Below, one piece after another: positions 54,505-64,000 of a stretch of 64,000 nucleotides of DNA. The translations under genes and the position numbers were made by a program. The notes under the pieces were generated by a model. The model saw only the letters and a program-made list of their open reading frames with translations, made no database searches and was not told where the DNA came from. Positions within the stretch are counted from its first letter, which is position 1; every line of letters begins with the position of its first letter. The stretch is taken from contig NZ_FTPR01000001.1 in the NCBI RefSeq assembly GCF_900156505.1, positions 1,426,001 through 1,490,000 on the forward strand. Direction: 5' to 3'. The DNA comes from Yoonia rosea. GTDB taxonomy: Bacteria > Pseudomonadota > Alphaproteobacteria > Rhodobacterales > Rhodobacteraceae.

Positions 54505-55536
54505 ATGGACCAGTTCATTCTTCAAATTCTCAACGGGTTGGACAAAGGCTCGGCATATGCGCTGATCGCGCTTGGTTTGACGCTTATCTTCGGCACACTT
54601 GGTGTCGTGAACTTTGCCCACGGCGCACTTTTCATGCTTGGCGCCTTTGTGGCCGTCACGATGAGCAATCTGCTGACGCTGAGCCATAAAGTGGTGGACG
54701 AGACGCGGACAGACTTTCTGGGCAACCCGCTGCAAGTCGATGTGCCCTATCTTTACGACATCTTCGGACAGGCCGCCGGTGATACGATCATTGATTGGGC
54801 TGTCCCGATCTCGATCCTTGTCGCCATCCCGATCATGGTCGCTATCGGTTTCGCCATGGAGCGCGGCCTGATCAAGTACTTCTACAAGCGTCCGCATGCG
54901 GACCAGATCCTTGTGACCTTTGGTCTTGCCATCGTGATCCAAGAGATCGTCAAGTATTTCTACGGTGCAAACCCGATCCCGACCCCGGCACCTGAGGCCT
55001 TTGTCGGCAGTTTCGATTTCGGTGTTGTGCTTGGATTTGATCCGAACGCGATCATCTATCCCTACTGGCGTCTGGTCTATTTCTTCTTCTCGGTCGTCGT
55101 GATCGGTGCAGTTTTTGCCTTCTTGCAGTTCACCACCTTCGGCATGGTTGTGCGGGCCGGCATGGCCGACCGCGAAACCGTGGGTATCCTCGGGATTGAT
55201 ATCGACAAGCGCTTTACGATCATGTTCGGCATTGCGGCGGCCGTCGCGGGGCTGGCGGGCGTCATGTATGCACCAATCAATTCACCCAACTACCACATGG
55301 GCATGGACTTTCTTGTGCTGAGCTTTGTGGTGGTCGTTGTGGGCGGCATGGGCTCTTTGCCCGGTGCGGTCGCAGCCGGGTTCATGCTGGGTATTCTGGA
55401 AAGCTTTGCCTCTATGTCGGCGGTCATCGACCTGCTGCCAGGCATCAACCAGATCATCATCTACCTGGTCGCAATTATCATTTTGTTGACACGTCCGCGA
55501 GGCCTGATGGGTCGCAAAGGCGTGATGGAGGAATAA
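54505..55536 (+). CDS. Branched-chain-type ABC permease (LivH family)
   Basis: This 343-residue inner-membrane permease has about eight helices. It starts in the family manner (FILQILNGLDKGSAYALIALGLTLIFGTLGVVNFAHGALFMLGAFVAV) and carries GILGIDIDKRFTIMFGIAAAVAGLAGVMYAPI and VVVVGGMGSLPGAVAAGFMLGILESFASM for ATPase contact. It has an unusual central insertion with hydrophilic sequence (residues about 60-90). It forms the pore with the next gene product, 3 bases downstream. Confidence 0.93.
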   Translation: MDQFILQILNGLDKGSAYALIALGLTLIFGTLGVVNFAHGALFMLGAFVAVTMSNLLTLSHKVVDETRTDFLGNPLQVDVPYLYDIFGQAAGDTIIDWAVPISILVAIPIMVAIGFAMERGLIKYFYKRPHADQILVTFGLAIVIQEIVKYFYGANPIPTPAPEAFVGSFDFGVVLGFDPNAIIYPYWRLVYFFFSVVVIGAVFAFLQFTTFGMVVRAGMADRETVGILGIDIDKRFTIMFGIAAAVAGLAGVMYAPINSPNYHMGMDFLVLSFVVVVVGGMGSLPGAVAAGFMLGILESFASMSAVIDLLPGINQIIIYLVAIIILLTRPRGLMGRKGVMEE

Positions 55537-55539
55537 GCA

Positions 55540-56739
55540 ATGCTTGGTCTCGAAAAGAAAGACTTCCGGCTGCTCCTGATCGTCATCGGTCTGACGGCGT
55601 TCGCCCCATTCCTGCTTAATCCCTTCCCCGAAGGCTCGGATTTGGCACAATTCAACGCAGGCTACCCTGACCTGATGCAGCGTTTTGTGATCTTTGGTAT
55701 CTTCGCCATCGGTTTCAACATCCTGTTTGGTCTGACCGGCTATCTCTCATTTGGCCACGCCGCCTTTTTGGGCGCGGGGTCATACGGGGCGGTCTGGATG
55801 TTCAAACTGCTCAGCATGAACGTGCTGCCGGCGATCGCGATCAGTGTTGTGATTGCGGGCCTCTTCTCGCTGCTGATTGGCTATATCTCGTTGCGGCGTT
55901 CAGGCATCTATTTCTCAATCCTGACACTGGCCTTTGCGCAAATGTCCTTTGCGCTGGCCTATTCGGTGCTGACACCGATCACAGGCGGCGAGACAGGCCT
56001 GCAGCTGGCATTAAACGATCCACGGATCTTTGGTGCCGCGCAGACAGCGACAGGCAACATCCCTGTCCCTGCTCTCTTCGGGCTCGAGATGCGCTCAAGC
56101 TTTGAGTGGAACGTGGGTGCATGGCTGTTCACGTTCAATGCGGGCTACTATCTGGCTGCATTCTTCATGATCATCGCCTTCTATATCTCGATCCGGATTT
56201 TCCGGTCACCCTTTGGCATGATGCTGCGTGCGATCAAGTCCAACCAGACCCGGATGAGCTATACAGGTCTGAACGCCCGTCCCTATACGCTTGCGGCCTT
56301 TGTGATCTCCGGCATGTATGCGGGTCTGGCCGGTGGTCTGATGGCATCAATGGACCCTCTTGCAGGGGCCGAGCGGATGCAGTGGACAGCATCGGGCGAA
56401 GTCGTTCTGATGACGATCCTCGGCGGCGCAGGGACCTTGATCGGTCCGGTGCTTGGCGCGGGTATGATCAAGTACTTTGAAAACATCTTCTCCAAGATCA
56501 ACGAAACGATCCTGCACGGGTGGTTTGCCTTCCTGCCGGATGGTCTTGAGGATGTGGTTGTCGCGATGATCTATCCGTTCATCGGCAAAGGCTGGCACCT
56601 GACCCTGGGTATCATGTTCATGCTGGTCGTGATCTTCCTGCCCGGTGGCCTTGTGCAAGGTGGCCAGAAAATCGGGGCTCTCTTCAGCCGCAAGAAACCC
56701 GCAGAGACCAAGCCAAACGCCACTGAACCGGCCGAATAA
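55540..56739 (+). CDS. Branched-chain-type ABC permease (LivM family)
   Basis: This 399-residue second permease has family blocks [35 protein letters not shown] (about 50-85), [21 protein letters not shown] and [28 protein letters not shown] followed by [19 protein letters not shown], which couples to the ATPases. The C-terminus is polar and Lys/Pro-rich. It pairs with the LivH-type permease to form the transmembrane channel. Confidence 0.93.
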   Translation: MLGLEKKDFRLLLIVIGLTAFAPFLLNPFPEGSDLAQFNAGYPDLMQRFVIFGIFAIGFNILFGLTGYLSFGHAAFLGAGSYGAVWMFKLLSMNVLPAIAISVVIAGLFSLLIGYISLRRSGIYFSILTLAFAQMSFALAYSVLTPITGGETGLQLALNDPRIFGAAQTATGNIPVPALFGLEMRSSFEWNVGAWLFTFNAGYYLAAFFMIIAFYISIRIFRSPFGMMLRAIKSNQTRMSYTGLNARPYTLAAFVISGMYAGLAGGLMASMDPLAGAERMQWTASGEVVLMTILGGAGTLIGPVLGAGMIKYFENIFSKINETILHGWFAFLPDGLEDVVVAMIYPFIGKGWHLTLGIMFMLVVIFLPGGLVQGGQKIGALFSRKKPAETKPNATEPAE

Positions 56740-56750
56740 GGAGACAGACG

Positions 56751-57509
56751 ATGGGTTTGTTAGAAGTAAAAGGCATCAACAAGCGGTTTGGTGGTTTGCA
56801 AGCGCTGGGTGACGTGAACCTGAGCATCAAGGAAAACACCACCCACGCGATCATCGGGCCCAACGGTGCGGGCAAATCGACCCTGCTGAACGTGCTGGTG
56901 GGCAAGCTGATCCCCGATAGCGGATCGGTGATGTTTGACGGTCAATCCGTGCTGGGGCGCGCCCCGCATGAGATTAACCAGATGGGCATCAGCCGCGTGT
57001 TCCAGACACCGGAGATCTTCAGCGATCTGAGCGTATTTGAAAACGTGATGATCCCCTGCTTTGCCAAACGCGATGGCGCGTTCCGGCTGCATGCGATCGA
57101 AAGCATCTTCGCGGAAAAAGGGATCCAGCAGCAGGCCGAAGCGATCCTTGATGACGTCAACATGCTTGAGAAACGCGATATGCTGGCATCGAGCCTGTCA
57201 CGCGGCGACAAGCGGCGCCTAGAAATGGCGATGTGTCTGGTGCAGGATCCCAAACTCTTGCTCTTGGACGAACCCACTGCGGGCATGGCGCGGGCGGATA
57301 CGCAGAACACGATCGCTCTGCTGAAAGAAATCCGCGAAAAGCGCGGGATCACGATGGCCATCATCGAGCATGACATGAATGTGGTGTTCTCATTGGCCGA
57401 GCGGATCACCGTGCTCGCGCAGGGCACCCCGCTTGTGGAAGACACCCCTGACAACATCAAAGGGCACCCAAAGGTGCGCGAGGCATATCTGGGCGAGGCG
57501 CAAGTCTAA
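56751..57509 (+). CDS. ABC importer ATPase (LivG type)
   Basis: This 252-residue ATPase has Walker A GPNGAGKST (about 35-43), Walker B KLLLLDEPTAGM and the switch His in IIEHDMNVVFSLAERITVLAQG. The signature is SLSRGDKRRLEMA rather than the common LSGGQ. Such departures are seen in LivG/UrtD-type subunits and need not affect activity. It works with the LivF-type ATPase encoded 54 bases downstream. Confidence 0.93.
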   Translation: MGLLEVKGINKRFGGLQALGDVNLSIKENTTHAIIGPNGAGKSTLLNVLVGKLIPDSGSVMFDGQSVLGRAPHEINQMGISRVFQTPEIFSDLSVFENVMIPCFAKRDGAFRLHAIESIFAEKGIQQQAEAILDDVNMLEKRDMLASSLSRGDKRRLEMAMCLVQDPKLLLLDEPTAGMARADTQNTIALLKEIREKRGITMAIIEHDMNVVFSLAERITVLAQGTPLVEDTPDNIKGHPKVREAYLGEAQV

Positions 57510-57563
57510 TACCAGCGGGTCCTAGCAATAGGGCCCGGCGAGCCCAATACCGGAGTTACAAAC

Positions 57564-58313
57564 ATGAACGCACCTTTCAACAAGAACGCCAATAACGCCG
57601 CCACCCACCCTGCTTTCCTGAGCCTATGGGAGGTCGAGGCCTATTACGGCGAAAGCTACATCGTCCAGAACGTCAGCTTCAACGTCCACGAGGGCGAGAT
57701 CCTCGCGCTTTTAGGGCGTAACGGCGCTGGCAAGACTTCAACGCTGCGGACCATCGCCCGTCTGGATGATCCGGCATTGACCCATGGTGAAATCTGGCTG
57801 GATCATAAACCCCTGCACGAGATGAAATCCCATCAGGCGGCGCAACACGGTATTTCCCTTGTGCCAGAGGACCGCCGCATCATCCCCGGCCTGACGGTGG
57901 AAGAAAACCTGCAACTGGCCCAGATCGCCCCGCCCAAAGGCTGGTCTTTGGAACGGATTTACGAGCTGTTCCCGCGTCTGGGTGAGCGCCGCAAGCAAGA
58001 GGGTGTCACCCTGTCGGGTGGTGAGCAGCAGATGTTGGCGATTGCCCGTGCGCTTGCCCGTGACATCAAGGTGCTGCTGCTGGACGAACCCTATGAGGGT
58101 CTCGCCCCGGTCATCGTGCAGGAAATCGCCAAAACACTGGGCGTGATCCGTGATCAGGGCATCACGACCGTGATCGTGGAACAAAACGCGGTTGCCGCGC
58201 TCAAACTGGCGGACCGCGCGGTGATCCTCGACATTGGCAAGGTCGTTTTTGACGGCTCTGCCAAAGAAGTTCTCGAAAATACCGCGCTGCGCGAGCAATA
58301 CCTCGCCATTTGA
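57564..58313 (+). CDS. ABC importer ATPase (LivF type)
   Basis: This 249-residue ATPase has an N-terminal Asn/Ala-rich lead of about 20 residues, Walker A GRNGAGKTS, Q-loop region GISLVPEDRRIIPGLTVEENL, signature LSGGEQQMLAIARALA and Walker B VLLLDEPYEGLAPV. It is the last gene of the importer. A 54-bp spacer with a weak hairpin separates it from the LivG-type gene; a strong hairpin follows its stop. Confidence 0.93.
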   Translation: MNAPFNKNANNAATHPAFLSLWEVEAYYGESYIVQNVSFNVHEGEILALLGRNGAGKTSTLRTIARLDDPALTHGEIWLDHKPLHEMKSHQAAQHGISLVPEDRRIIPGLTVEENLQLAQIAPPKGWSLERIYELFPRLGERRKQEGVTLSGGEQQMLAIARALARDIKVLLLDEPYEGLAPVIVQEIAKTLGVIRDQGITTVIVEQNAVAALKLADRAVILDIGKVVFDGSAKEVLENTALREQYLAI

Positions 58314-58329
58314 TCCAGCGTTAATCTTA

Positions 58330-58357
58330 AATCGCAGAGATATTTATCTCTGCGATT
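58330..58357 (+). terminator. Hairpin at the end of the ABC importer operon
   Basis: A perfect 13-bp stem (AATCGCAGAGATA with its complement) around TT lies 16 bases after the last importer gene. There is no marked T run, but the stem is long and the next gene belongs to another group. Confidence 0.7.
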
Positions 58358-58423
58358 AAGGTTTCAGTAATCCGGAAAAGCGATTCTTGAGGTGTCAACT
58401 TCACGCTTTTCGGAGCCTTGATT

Positions 58424-58756
58424 ATGGAAATACCACTTTCTTTTCCTGCGCCTGCCGCCGCCACTGCCGTTGGTCCTATCCTTCCCCGCGCAATCACGAC
58501 CAAAGTGCAGGCCATTGAACCAACAGACCCCAGCGCGACACTGCCTGACAACAAACACTATGTGGCGCAGGTTGTGACGGCGCGGCTATCCGGTGCGGAA
58601 TATCCTAATAATCCGTCGGAAATAGCCCCACCAGAGCGGACGTTGCGCCCTTATGACGTGCCCATGCTCCCGTATGAGGGCGAGAGCGAGACCAACCTAC
58701 CAACCGCAGCAGACGCAACGACCGCAGCGGATGATGGTGACGAAACGACAGCATAA
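58424..58756 (+). CDS. Small hypothetical protein, Pro/Ala/Thr-rich
   Basis: This 110-residue protein has low-complexity Pro/Ala/Thr composition (FPAPAAATAVGPILPRAITTK at the start, a Thr/Ala/Asp-rich tail) and a middle segment HYVAQVVTARLSGAEYPNNPSEIAPPERTLRPYDVPMLPYE. It is probably disordered. The ATG at 58424 sits behind GGAG; an upstream TTG at 58418 is too close. No function can be assigned. It precedes accB by 118 bases on the same strand. Confidence 0.6.
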   Translation: MEIPLSFPAPAAATAVGPILPRAITTKVQAIEPTDPSATLPDNKHYVAQVVTARLSGAEYPNNPSEIAPPERTLRPYDVPMLPYEGESETNLPTAADATTAADDGDETTA

Positions 58757-58874
58757 GCGTTTTTCGAGATCGCTGCGCTTTCCACCTTCGTTGGCTTGCC
58801 CTATAAGAACGCTGATGCTTTGTGACGTAACGTCGCTAAAGCCAGAATAATATGGGCAACCGGCCGAGGAAAAC

Positions 58875-59369
58875 ATGGGCAACAAAACTTCTCACGATAG
58901 CGACGTCAGCTTTATTGCGGCATTGGCCGAGCTGTTGCGCGAAAATGATCTGACTGAACTGCAAGTTAAAAGGGACTATGGCGAAAACGACAGCCTGAAC
59001 GTGCGCGTCAGTCGCCAGACCCAGACAATCGTGCAAGCCAGTGCGCCTGCGGCCGCAGCACCAGCAGCCCTCGCCCCTGCGGCACCGACTGCGCCTGCAG
59101 CGCCCGCGGCTGATATGTCCGACCCATCTAATCACCCCGGTGCGGTGACATCCCCCATGGTCGGCACAGTCTACATGGCCCCCGAGCCAGGAGCGGCCCC
59201 TTTTGCGACAGTCGGCGCGACAGTCAAGGAAGGCGATACAATCCTGATTATCGAAGCCATGAAAACGATGAACCACATTCCTGCGCCACGCGCCGGCACG
59301 ATCAAGCGCATTCTGGTCGAAGATGGTGGTCCGGTCGAATTCGGCGCACCTCTTGTGATCATCGAATAA
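58875..59369 (+). CDS. accB: Biotin carboxyl carrier protein of acetyl-CoA carboxylase
   Basis: This 164-residue protein has a helical N-terminus ([21 protein letters not shown]), an Ala/Pro linker (about 54-80) and a C-terminal biotinyl domain with Lys130 in [11 protein letters not shown], the biotin attachment site. With AccC 10 bases downstream it forms the first half of acetyl-CoA carboxylase, which makes malonyl-CoA for fatty-acid synthesis. A GAGGA site precedes the ATG. Confidence 0.96.
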   Translation: MGNKTSHDSDVSFIAALAELLRENDLTELQVKRDYGENDSLNVRVSRQTQTIVQASAPAAAAPAALAPAAPTAPAAPAADMSDPSNHPGAVTSPMVGTVYMAPEPGAAPFATVGATVKEGDTILIIEAMKTMNHIPAPRAGTIKRILVEDGGPVEFGAPLVIIE

Positions 59370-59379
59370 GGGCAGACCC

Positions 59380-60726
59380 ATGTTCGATAAAATCCTTATC
59401 GCGAACCGGGGCGAAATCGCCTTGCGCGTCGTGCGCGCCTGCCGCGAAATGGGCGTCAAATCCGTTGCAGTGCATTCCACCGCTGACGCTGACGCCATGC
59501 ACGTGCGCATGGCGGATGAGGCGATCTGCATCGGCCCCCCTTCTTCCGCGCAAAGCTATCTGTCATTTCCCGCCATCATTTCTGCGTGTGAAATAACCGG
59601 CGCGCAGGCCATTCACCCCGGTTACGGCTTTCTGTCCGAAAACGCGGCCTTTGTGCAGGCGGTCGAAGACCACGACCTGACATTCATCGGCCCTACAGCC
59701 GAACATATCCGCGTCATGGGCGATAAAATCACCGCCAAAGACACGATGAAAGCATTAGGCGTGCCTTGTGTGCCCGGCTCAGACGGCGGCGTGCCAACTT
59801 TGGCTGATGCCAAGCGCATCGGCGAGGAAGTCGGCTATCCGGTCATCATCAAAGCCACCGCTGGCGGCGGTGGCCGCGGCATGAAAGTGGCGCAAACCGC
59901 TGCTGACATGGAGCAGGCGTTCCATTCGGCCCGCGCCGAAGGCAAAGCCGCTTTCGGCAATGACGAAGTCTATATCGAGAAATATCTGACCACGCCGCGC
60001 CACATCGAAATTCAGGTCTTTGGCGACGGGAAAGGCAACGCAGTCCACCTTGGTGAACGTGATTGCTCGCTCCAGCGCCGCCACCAGAAAGTCTTTGAAG
60101 AGGCCCCGGGCCCTTGCATCACACCCGAGTTGCGCGCACGGATCGGTAAGGTCTGTGCCGATGCTGTCGCCAAGATCAACTATATCGGCGCGGGCACGAT
60201 CGAGTTTCTCTTTGAAAACGACGAGTTCTACTTCATCGAAATGAACACGCGTTTGCAGGTGGAACATCCTGTGACCGAAGCCATCTTTGGCGTCGATCTG
60301 GTGCGTGAACAGCTGCGCGTGGCGTCAGGTCTGCCTATGTCGTTCACGCAGGACGATTTGCAAATCAACGGGCATGCCATTGAAGTGCGGATCAACGCGG
60401 AAAAACTGCCAAACTTTTCGCCCTGCCCCGGCACGATTACGCAATATCACGCGCCCGGTGGCTTGGGTGTGCGGATGGATTCAGCGCTTTATGACGGCTA
60501 TCGCATCCCGCCCTACTACGACAGTCTGATCGGCAAGCTGATCGTGCATGGCCGCGACCGCCCGGAGGCGCTTGCGCGATTGGAGCGTGCGTTGGGAGAG
60601 TTGATCGTTGACGGCGTCGATACCACCATCCCGCTCTTCCACGCGCTCTTGGCCGAAAAAGCCGTTCAAACCGGTGACTATAACATCCACTGGCTTGAAC
60701 ACTGGCTTGAAGACCACCTCCACTAG
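59380..60726 (+). CDS. accC: Biotin carboxylase of acetyl-CoA carboxylase
   Basis: This 448-residue ATP-grasp enzyme carboxylates biotin on AccB. It shows [24 protein letters not shown] at the start, [15 protein letters not shown], the glycine-rich loop [32 protein letters not shown] and [16 protein letters not shown]. Length and motifs fit AccC exactly. The accBC pair is followed by aat, the standard order in Rhodobacterales. Confidence 0.97.
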   Translation: MFDKILIANRGEIALRVVRACREMGVKSVAVHSTADADAMHVRMADEAICIGPPSSAQSYLSFPAIISACEITGAQAIHPGYGFLSENAAFVQAVEDHDLTFIGPTAEHIRVMGDKITAKDTMKALGVPCVPGSDGGVPTLADAKRIGEEVGYPVIIKATAGGGGRGMKVAQTAADMEQAFHSARAEGKAAFGNDEVYIEKYLTTPRHIEIQVFGDGKGNAVHLGERDCSLQRRHQKVFEEAPGPCITPELRARIGKVCADAVAKINYIGAGTIEFLFENDEFYFIEMNTRLQVEHPVTEAIFGVDLVREQLRVASGLPMSFTQDDLQINGHAIEVRINAEKLPNFSPCPGTITQYHAPGGLGVRMDSALYDGYRIPPYYDSLIGKLIVHGRDRPEALARLERALGELIVDGVDTTIPLFHALLAEKAVQTGDYNIHWLEHWLEDHLH

Positions 60727-60732
60727 CGCGCC

Positions 60733-61383
60733 ATGAAAGATAATGCGCCCACCCTGACCGCCGATCTGCTTTTGCAGGCCTATCAGGTGGGCGTATTTCC
60801 GATGTCAGAGGGGCGCGACGACCCCGAGGTCTTCTGGGTCGATCCACGCATGCGCGGCGTGTTCCCTTTGGACGGTTTCCGCATTTCCCGCAGTCTGGCG
60901 CGGCGGATGCGGCAAAGCACCTATACTGTCACATTTGATTCGGCTTTTGCCGATGTTGTGCGCGGATGTGCGGACCGCGATGAGACATGGATTAACGCCA
61001 CGATCTTTGAGCTTTACTGCGAATTGCACGCAACCGGCTTTGCCCATTCCATTGAGGTTTGGGACAAGGAGCGGCTTGTCGGCGGGGTTTACGGTGTGAC
61101 CATCGGGGCGGCGTTCTTTGGCGAAAGCATGTTCAGCCGTGCCACAGACGCATCAAAAATCGCCCTCGCCTATCTGGTGGACCGGCTGCGTCTCTCGGGG
61201 TTTCAGCTTTTTGATACGCAGTTCATTACACCGCATCTGGCCAGTCTGGGTGCTGTTGAAATTCCGCGCGAGCACTATCATGCGCTCTTGGCGCAAGTCC
61301 TATCACAGGACGTTTCTTTTGATGCAAAGAGTTCCGTTCCGAAAGCTCAGGACGTGATACAGCGCAACGCCCAAACGTCATAG
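60733..61383 (+). CDS. aat: Leucyl/phenylalanyl-tRNA-protein transferase
   Basis: This 216-residue N-end-rule enzyme attaches Leu or Phe to proteins starting with Lys or Arg. Recognised blocks are LLLQAYQVGVFPMSEGRDDPEVFWVDPRMRGVFPLD (about 12-47), GVYGVTIGAAFFGESMFSRATDASKIALAYL and DTQFITPHLASLGAVEIPREHY. It starts 6 bases after accC. Its end overlaps the convergent DUF2155 gene by 37 bases. Confidence 0.95.
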   Translation: MKDNAPTLTADLLLQAYQVGVFPMSEGRDDPEVFWVDPRMRGVFPLDGFRISRSLARRMRQSTYTVTFDSAFADVVRGCADRDETWINATIFELYCELHATGFAHSIEVWDKERLVGGVYGVTIGAAFFGESMFSRATDASKIALAYLVDRLRLSGFQLFDTQFITPHLASLGAVEIPREHYHALLAQVLSQDVSFDAKSSVPKAQDVIQRNAQTS

Positions 61384-61832
61384 CGGGGGTGGTCCATCGC
61401 GTTCAGTGCGGGGGATGAGGCCAGCATCCAGCCGCTGAAAAGCGGCGTGGTTTCGCGCGTATCCCGCACCAGAAGTTCCGCAAATGCATCGCCCGACGGG
61501 TTTTCGACAGGATAACGGCAGTCGTTCATCGTGACCGTAAGAAAGCCAAGACTGGCGGTTTCGCCTGTCCCAAGGGTAAGGTCGGTGACGTAACCGGTCA
61601 GCTTGTCCAACACGCGCAGCTCGCCGGATGTGGCACTGGCCACCTGCAACGTGATGGCCTCTCTGACGGTCGTCAGCAGCTCTTCTTCTTCCTCATTGGG
61701 AACTGTCGTCAGCTGACCAATCAATTCATCAAGCGGGATCTGCTCAATCGGGGTTGTCACAATGTCCTGCGCGCCAAGCGGTGCTGCGATCAGGGACAGG
61801 CCAAGAAGAGAAGATGCAAAAAATGACCGCAT
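61347..61832 (-). CDS. DUF2155 exported protein
   Basis: This 161-residue protein has a signal peptide (MRSFFASSLLGLSLIAAPLGAQD) and the DUF2155 block ASATSGELRVLDKLTGYVTDLTLGTGETASLGFLTVTMNDCRYP followed by AFAELLVRDTRETTPLFSGWMLASSPALNAMDHPRYDVWALRC. The function is unknown. The family sits beside NDUFA12 genes in alphaproteobacteria. The ATG at 61832 is chosen for the signal peptide; the longer frame to 62024 overlaps the NDUFA12 gene. Confidence 0.9.
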   Translation of the reverse strand: MRSFFASSLLGLSLIAAPLGAQDIVTTPIEQIPLDELIGQLTTVPNEEEEELLTTVREAITLQVASATSGELRVLDKLTGYVTDLTLGTGETASLGFLTVTMNDCRYPVENPSGDAFAELLVRDTRETTPLFSGWMLASSPALNAMDHPRYDVWALRCITS

Positions 61833-61842
61833 GACAGCGCGC

Positions 61843-62226
61843 CTATTCTGGCGTCCACGCCTCATAGTCCGAGCGTGCAACGGGTGCTTTCCTGCGGATG
61901 GACCCCGCAGGAGCATAGGCCGCCATCGTGCCGGTCTGGTTTTCCTGATGCGGTTTTTCCCAAGCTTTGTGCGCAACGGGCACTTCGGTCGGTGGCTGGT
62001 CCCATGTGTGGTGGAGCCAACCATGCCATTCGGGGGTCACGCGTGTGGCTTCATTGTCGCCGTTGTAAATCACCCAGCGGCGGCTATCGTCCTTGTTGCG
62101 GTAATAGATATTACCCTCGGCATCTTCACCGACCTTGTTGCCATTGCGGCTTGTCCAAAGCTGGGTGCCAAAAGACTGGCCGTCCCACCATGTGAAAATA
62201 CGTTTGATGTTGTGACCGAGGCTCAT
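61843..62226 (-). CDS. NDUFA12/B17.2-family NADH dehydrogenase subunit
   Basis: This 127-residue supernumerary complex I subunit is kept in alphaproteobacteria and mitochondria. It shows IKRIFTWWDGQSFGTQLWTSRNGNKVGEDAEGNIYYRNK and RRWVIYNGDNEATRVTPEWHGWLHHTWDQPPTE. It binds at the peripheral arm of complex I at the cytoplasmic face. The ATG at 62226 gives the conserved N-terminus. It precedes the DUF2155 gene by 10 bases. Confidence 0.93.
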   Translation of the reverse strand: MSLGHNIKRIFTWWDGQSFGTQLWTSRNGNKVGEDAEGNIYYRNKDDSRRWVIYNGDNEATRVTPEWHGWLHHTWDQPPTEVPVAHKAWEKPHQENQTGTMAAYAPAGSIRRKAPVARSDYEAWTPE

Positions 62227-62285
62227 ATCACGTCTCCGATTGATCGCCCTTTCATGCACGAATGACGCAGAAAGGTCCAGTGGGT

Positions 62286-62669
62286 TCAGGCGGCAACCCG
62301 CGCAGTCACCTCGATTTCGATCTTCATTTCCGGCGCTTGCAGGTCCGCCGAAATCATCGTCGCGGCAGGCCTTGCCTGCGCGAATGCCTGCGATGTGATG
62401 GGCCAGCACTTGGGCCATTCAGATTTGTCCGGCACAATATAATTGACCCGCACCACATGATCGAGCCCGCTGCCCGCCTCTTTCAACGCTTTGGCGATCG
62501 TTGCGAGCGCGTTTGTGCATTGCTCTTCAATGGTCTCGGGCATGACCATAAGGGTATAATCGTATCCCGTGGTGCCCGCCACAAAAACCCAGCCATCAGC
62601 AACAACAGCACGGCTATAGCCGATTTGGGCTTCGAAAGGGGATCCAGTGCTGATGTGACGGACGCTCAC
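62286..62669 (-). CDS. RidA-family (YjgF/YER057c) protein, GTG start
   Basis: This 127-residue trimeric-barrel protein of the Rid family begins SVRHISTGSPFEAQIGYSRAVVADGWVFVAGTTGYDY and has a later HVVRVNYIVPDKSEW segment. The usual RidA arginine (of the GQIP-type region) is not in the expected context, so deaminase activity on imines is uncertain. The GTG at 62669 lies 4 bases after the clpX stop and gives family length; an ATG run at 62714 inside clpX is the alternative. Confidence 0.8.
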   Translation of the reverse strand: MSVRHISTGSPFEAQIGYSRAVVADGWVFVAGTTGYDYTLMVMPETIEEQCTNALATIAKALKEAGSGLDHVVRVNYIVPDKSEWPKCWPITSQAFAQARPAATMISADLQAPEMKIEIEVTARVAA

Positions 62670-62673
62670 GGTC

Positions 62674-63939
62674 TTAGCTTGCGGTCGCAGATTCTTTCTT
62701 TCTGCCATCATCATGGATCATCAAGGGGGCGACATCAGATGTGACCGCCTCTTCGTTGACGACCACTTCGGTCACAGTATCCATGCCGGGCAAATCAAAC
62801 ATGGTATCCAGCAGAATATCTTCCATAATTGACCGCAATCCGCGTGCCCCCGTCTTGCGCTCGATCGCGCGTTTGGCAATCGCGCTCAGGGCATCCTCGG
62901 TAAAGCTCAGCTTTGTGTCCTCAAGCTCGAACAAGCGCTGGTACTGTTTCACCAAAGCGTTCTTTGGCTGGGTCAGGATCGTGATCAGCGCGTCCTCGTC
63001 CAGATCCGTCAGCGTTGCAATCACTGGCAAACGACCGACGAATTCCGGGATCAGACCAAACTTCAACAGATCCTCAGGCTCCAGATCCTTGAAAATCTCG
63101 CCAACGCCGCGGTCGTCTTGCTCACGGACATCCGCACCAAAGCCCATGCCGGACCCTTTGCCGCGCTGTGCGATGATTTTATCAAGGCCTGCAAACGCAC
63201 CGCCGCAGATGAACAGAATGTTCGTTGTGTCCACCTGCAGGAATTCCTGCTGCGGATGCTTGCGCCCGCCCTGCGGCGGCACAGAGGCAACCGTGCCTTC
63301 CATGATCTTCAGCAGCGCCTGCTGCACACCCTCGCCCGACACATCACGTGTGATCGAGGGGTTGTCGGACTTGCGCGTAATCTTGTCGACCTCGTCAATA
63401 TAAACGATGCCGCGCTGTGCGCGTTCCACATTGTATTCAGAGGCCTGCAGCAGTTTGAGGATGATGTTTTCCACATCCTCGCCCACATAACCCGCTTCGG
63501 TCAGGGTCGTTGCATCGGCCATGGTGAAGGGCACATCCAGAATCCGCGCCAGCGTTTGCGCCAAGAGTGTCTTACCACAGCCTGTCGGCCCGATCAGCAT
63601 AATGTTCGATTTTGCCAATTCGATATCGGTCTTATCGGCGTGGTTCAGGCGCTTGTAATGGTTATGCACCGCCACGGACAGCACACGCTTGGCGTGCATC
63701 TGGCCAATGACATAATCATCCAATACGCCACAAATCTCGGAAGGTGTCGGAACGCCGTCGCCTGCTTTCAGGCCTGCGGTCTTGGTCTCTTCGCGGATAA
63801 TATCCATGCAAAGTTCGACACATTCGTCACAGATAAAGACGGTCGGACCGGCAATCAGCTTACGCACCTCATGCTGGCTTTTGCCGCAAAAGCTGCAGTA
63901 CAGCGTGTTCTTGCTTTCGGTGCCGCTCGTATTCGCCAT
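62674..63939 (-). CDS. clpX: ClpX ATP-dependent protease specificity subunit
   Basis: This 421-residue AAA+ unfoldase has an N-terminal zinc domain ([30 protein letters not shown], about 15-45), Walker A GPTGCGKT, Walker [10 protein letters not shown], pore loop region GYVGEDVE and sensor/arginine block [18 protein letters not shown]. It feeds substrates to ClpP, whose gene would be expected beyond the right edge of the window. The RidA-like gene follows directly on the same strand. Confidence 0.97.
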   Translation of the reverse strand: MANTSGTESKNTLYCSFCGKSQHEVRKLIAGPTVFICDECVELCMDIIREETKTAGLKAGDGVPTPSEICGVLDDYVIGQMHAKRVLSVAVHNHYKRLNHADKTDIELAKSNIMLIGPTGCGKTLLAQTLARILDVPFTMADATTLTEAGYVGEDVENIILKLLQASEYNVERAQRGIVYIDEVDKITRKSDNPSITRDVSGEGVQQALLKIMEGTVASVPPQGGRKHPQQEFLQVDTTNILFICGGAFAGLDKIIAQRGKGSGMGFGADVREQDDRGVGEIFKDLEPEDLLKFGLIPEFVGRLPVIATLTDLDEDALITILTQPKNALVKQYQRLFELEDTKLSFTEDALSAIAKRAIERKTGARGLRSIMEDILLDTMFDLPGMDTVTEVVVNEEAVTSDVAPLMIHDDGRKKESATAS

Positions 63940-64000
63940 TTCAAACCTCTTGACCGGTCAGGTCATTCAAACATCATTCGGACTGCTTCTGCAACAACAC

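Noticed and set aside
1-64000. CRISPR array, rRNA operon, prophage or insertion sequence
   Set aside because: No regularly spaced repeats, rRNA sequence, phage structural genes or transposase genes were seen.

Overview
The window reads as chromosomal DNA of an alphaproteobacterium, most likely a marine member of the Rhodobacterales (Roseobacter group). The evidence is the gene families and their order: accB-accC-aat followed by a DUF2155 protein and an NDUFA12-type complex I subunit, a GapR-type DUF2312 protein, a ScfR-type XRE regulator with a C-terminal cysteine motif, an SBP56/methanethiol-oxidase-like protein, and a compact che operon of alphaproteobacterial type. Most of the window is G+C rich and densely coded. 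The stretch from 30.5 to 40.3 kb is visibly more A+T rich.

Layout. 1-1.3 kb: 5' part of a YjbH-family gene running off the left edge. 1.5-8.0 kb: one chemotaxis operon (STAS protein, cheY, cheA, cheW, cheR, second cheY, small helical protein, cheB, cheD) with mostly overlapping genes and no receptor gene. 8.0-12.8 kb: a hydroxyacid dehydrogenase, an acyl-CoA synthetase and an ABC exporter on the minus strand, then tRNA-Gly(TCC). 13.2-20.1 kb: SBP56-like protein with a membrane partner, tartrate-dehydrogenase-type enzyme, SGNH hydrolase, DUF808 protein and Kdo transferase. 20.8-30.4 kb: a fused phosphate-binding/OmpA protein, proB divergent from proC-proA, YaeQ, a class III aminotransferase, LrgB/LrgA and an alpha/beta hydrolase.

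30.545-40.337 kb: an integrated genomic island bounded by a 47-bp direct repeat of the 3' part of tRNA-Thr(TGT). The intact tRNA gene is at the right end and the fragment at the left. The island carries a P4-type integrase with a small HTH protein, a serine recombinase overlapping an unknown 448-aa gene, two C5-cytosine methyltransferases, and convergent McrB-like and McrC-like genes. Two C5 methyltransferases plus McrB/McrC-like subunits is the composition of the LlaJI-type restriction-modification systems, so the island is best read as a mobile defence island. This is the most interesting part of the window. Similar short direct repeats at both ends look like integrase arm sites.

40.6-48.1 kb: housekeeping genes (a GapR-like protein; an APH-like kinase divergent from an acyl-CoA dehydrogenase), a persulfide/sulfide detoxification operon (SqrR/BigR-like repressor, persulfide dioxygenase-like hydrolase, two YeeE/YedE half-transporters, a DUF442/rhodanese-like protein) with a perfect inverted repeat as probable operator, and a lone FliM/FliN-family protein. 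48.1-52.8 kb: a solute-symporter/histidine-kinase fusion with a small membrane protein, a stand-alone receiver and a ScfR-like regulator. 53.0-58.3 kb: a complete branched-chain-amino-acid-type ABC importer. 58.4-64 kb: accBC, aat, DUF2155, NDUFA12, RidA-like and clpX.

All assignments come from reading the translated sequence and recalling family motifs; no database search was run.
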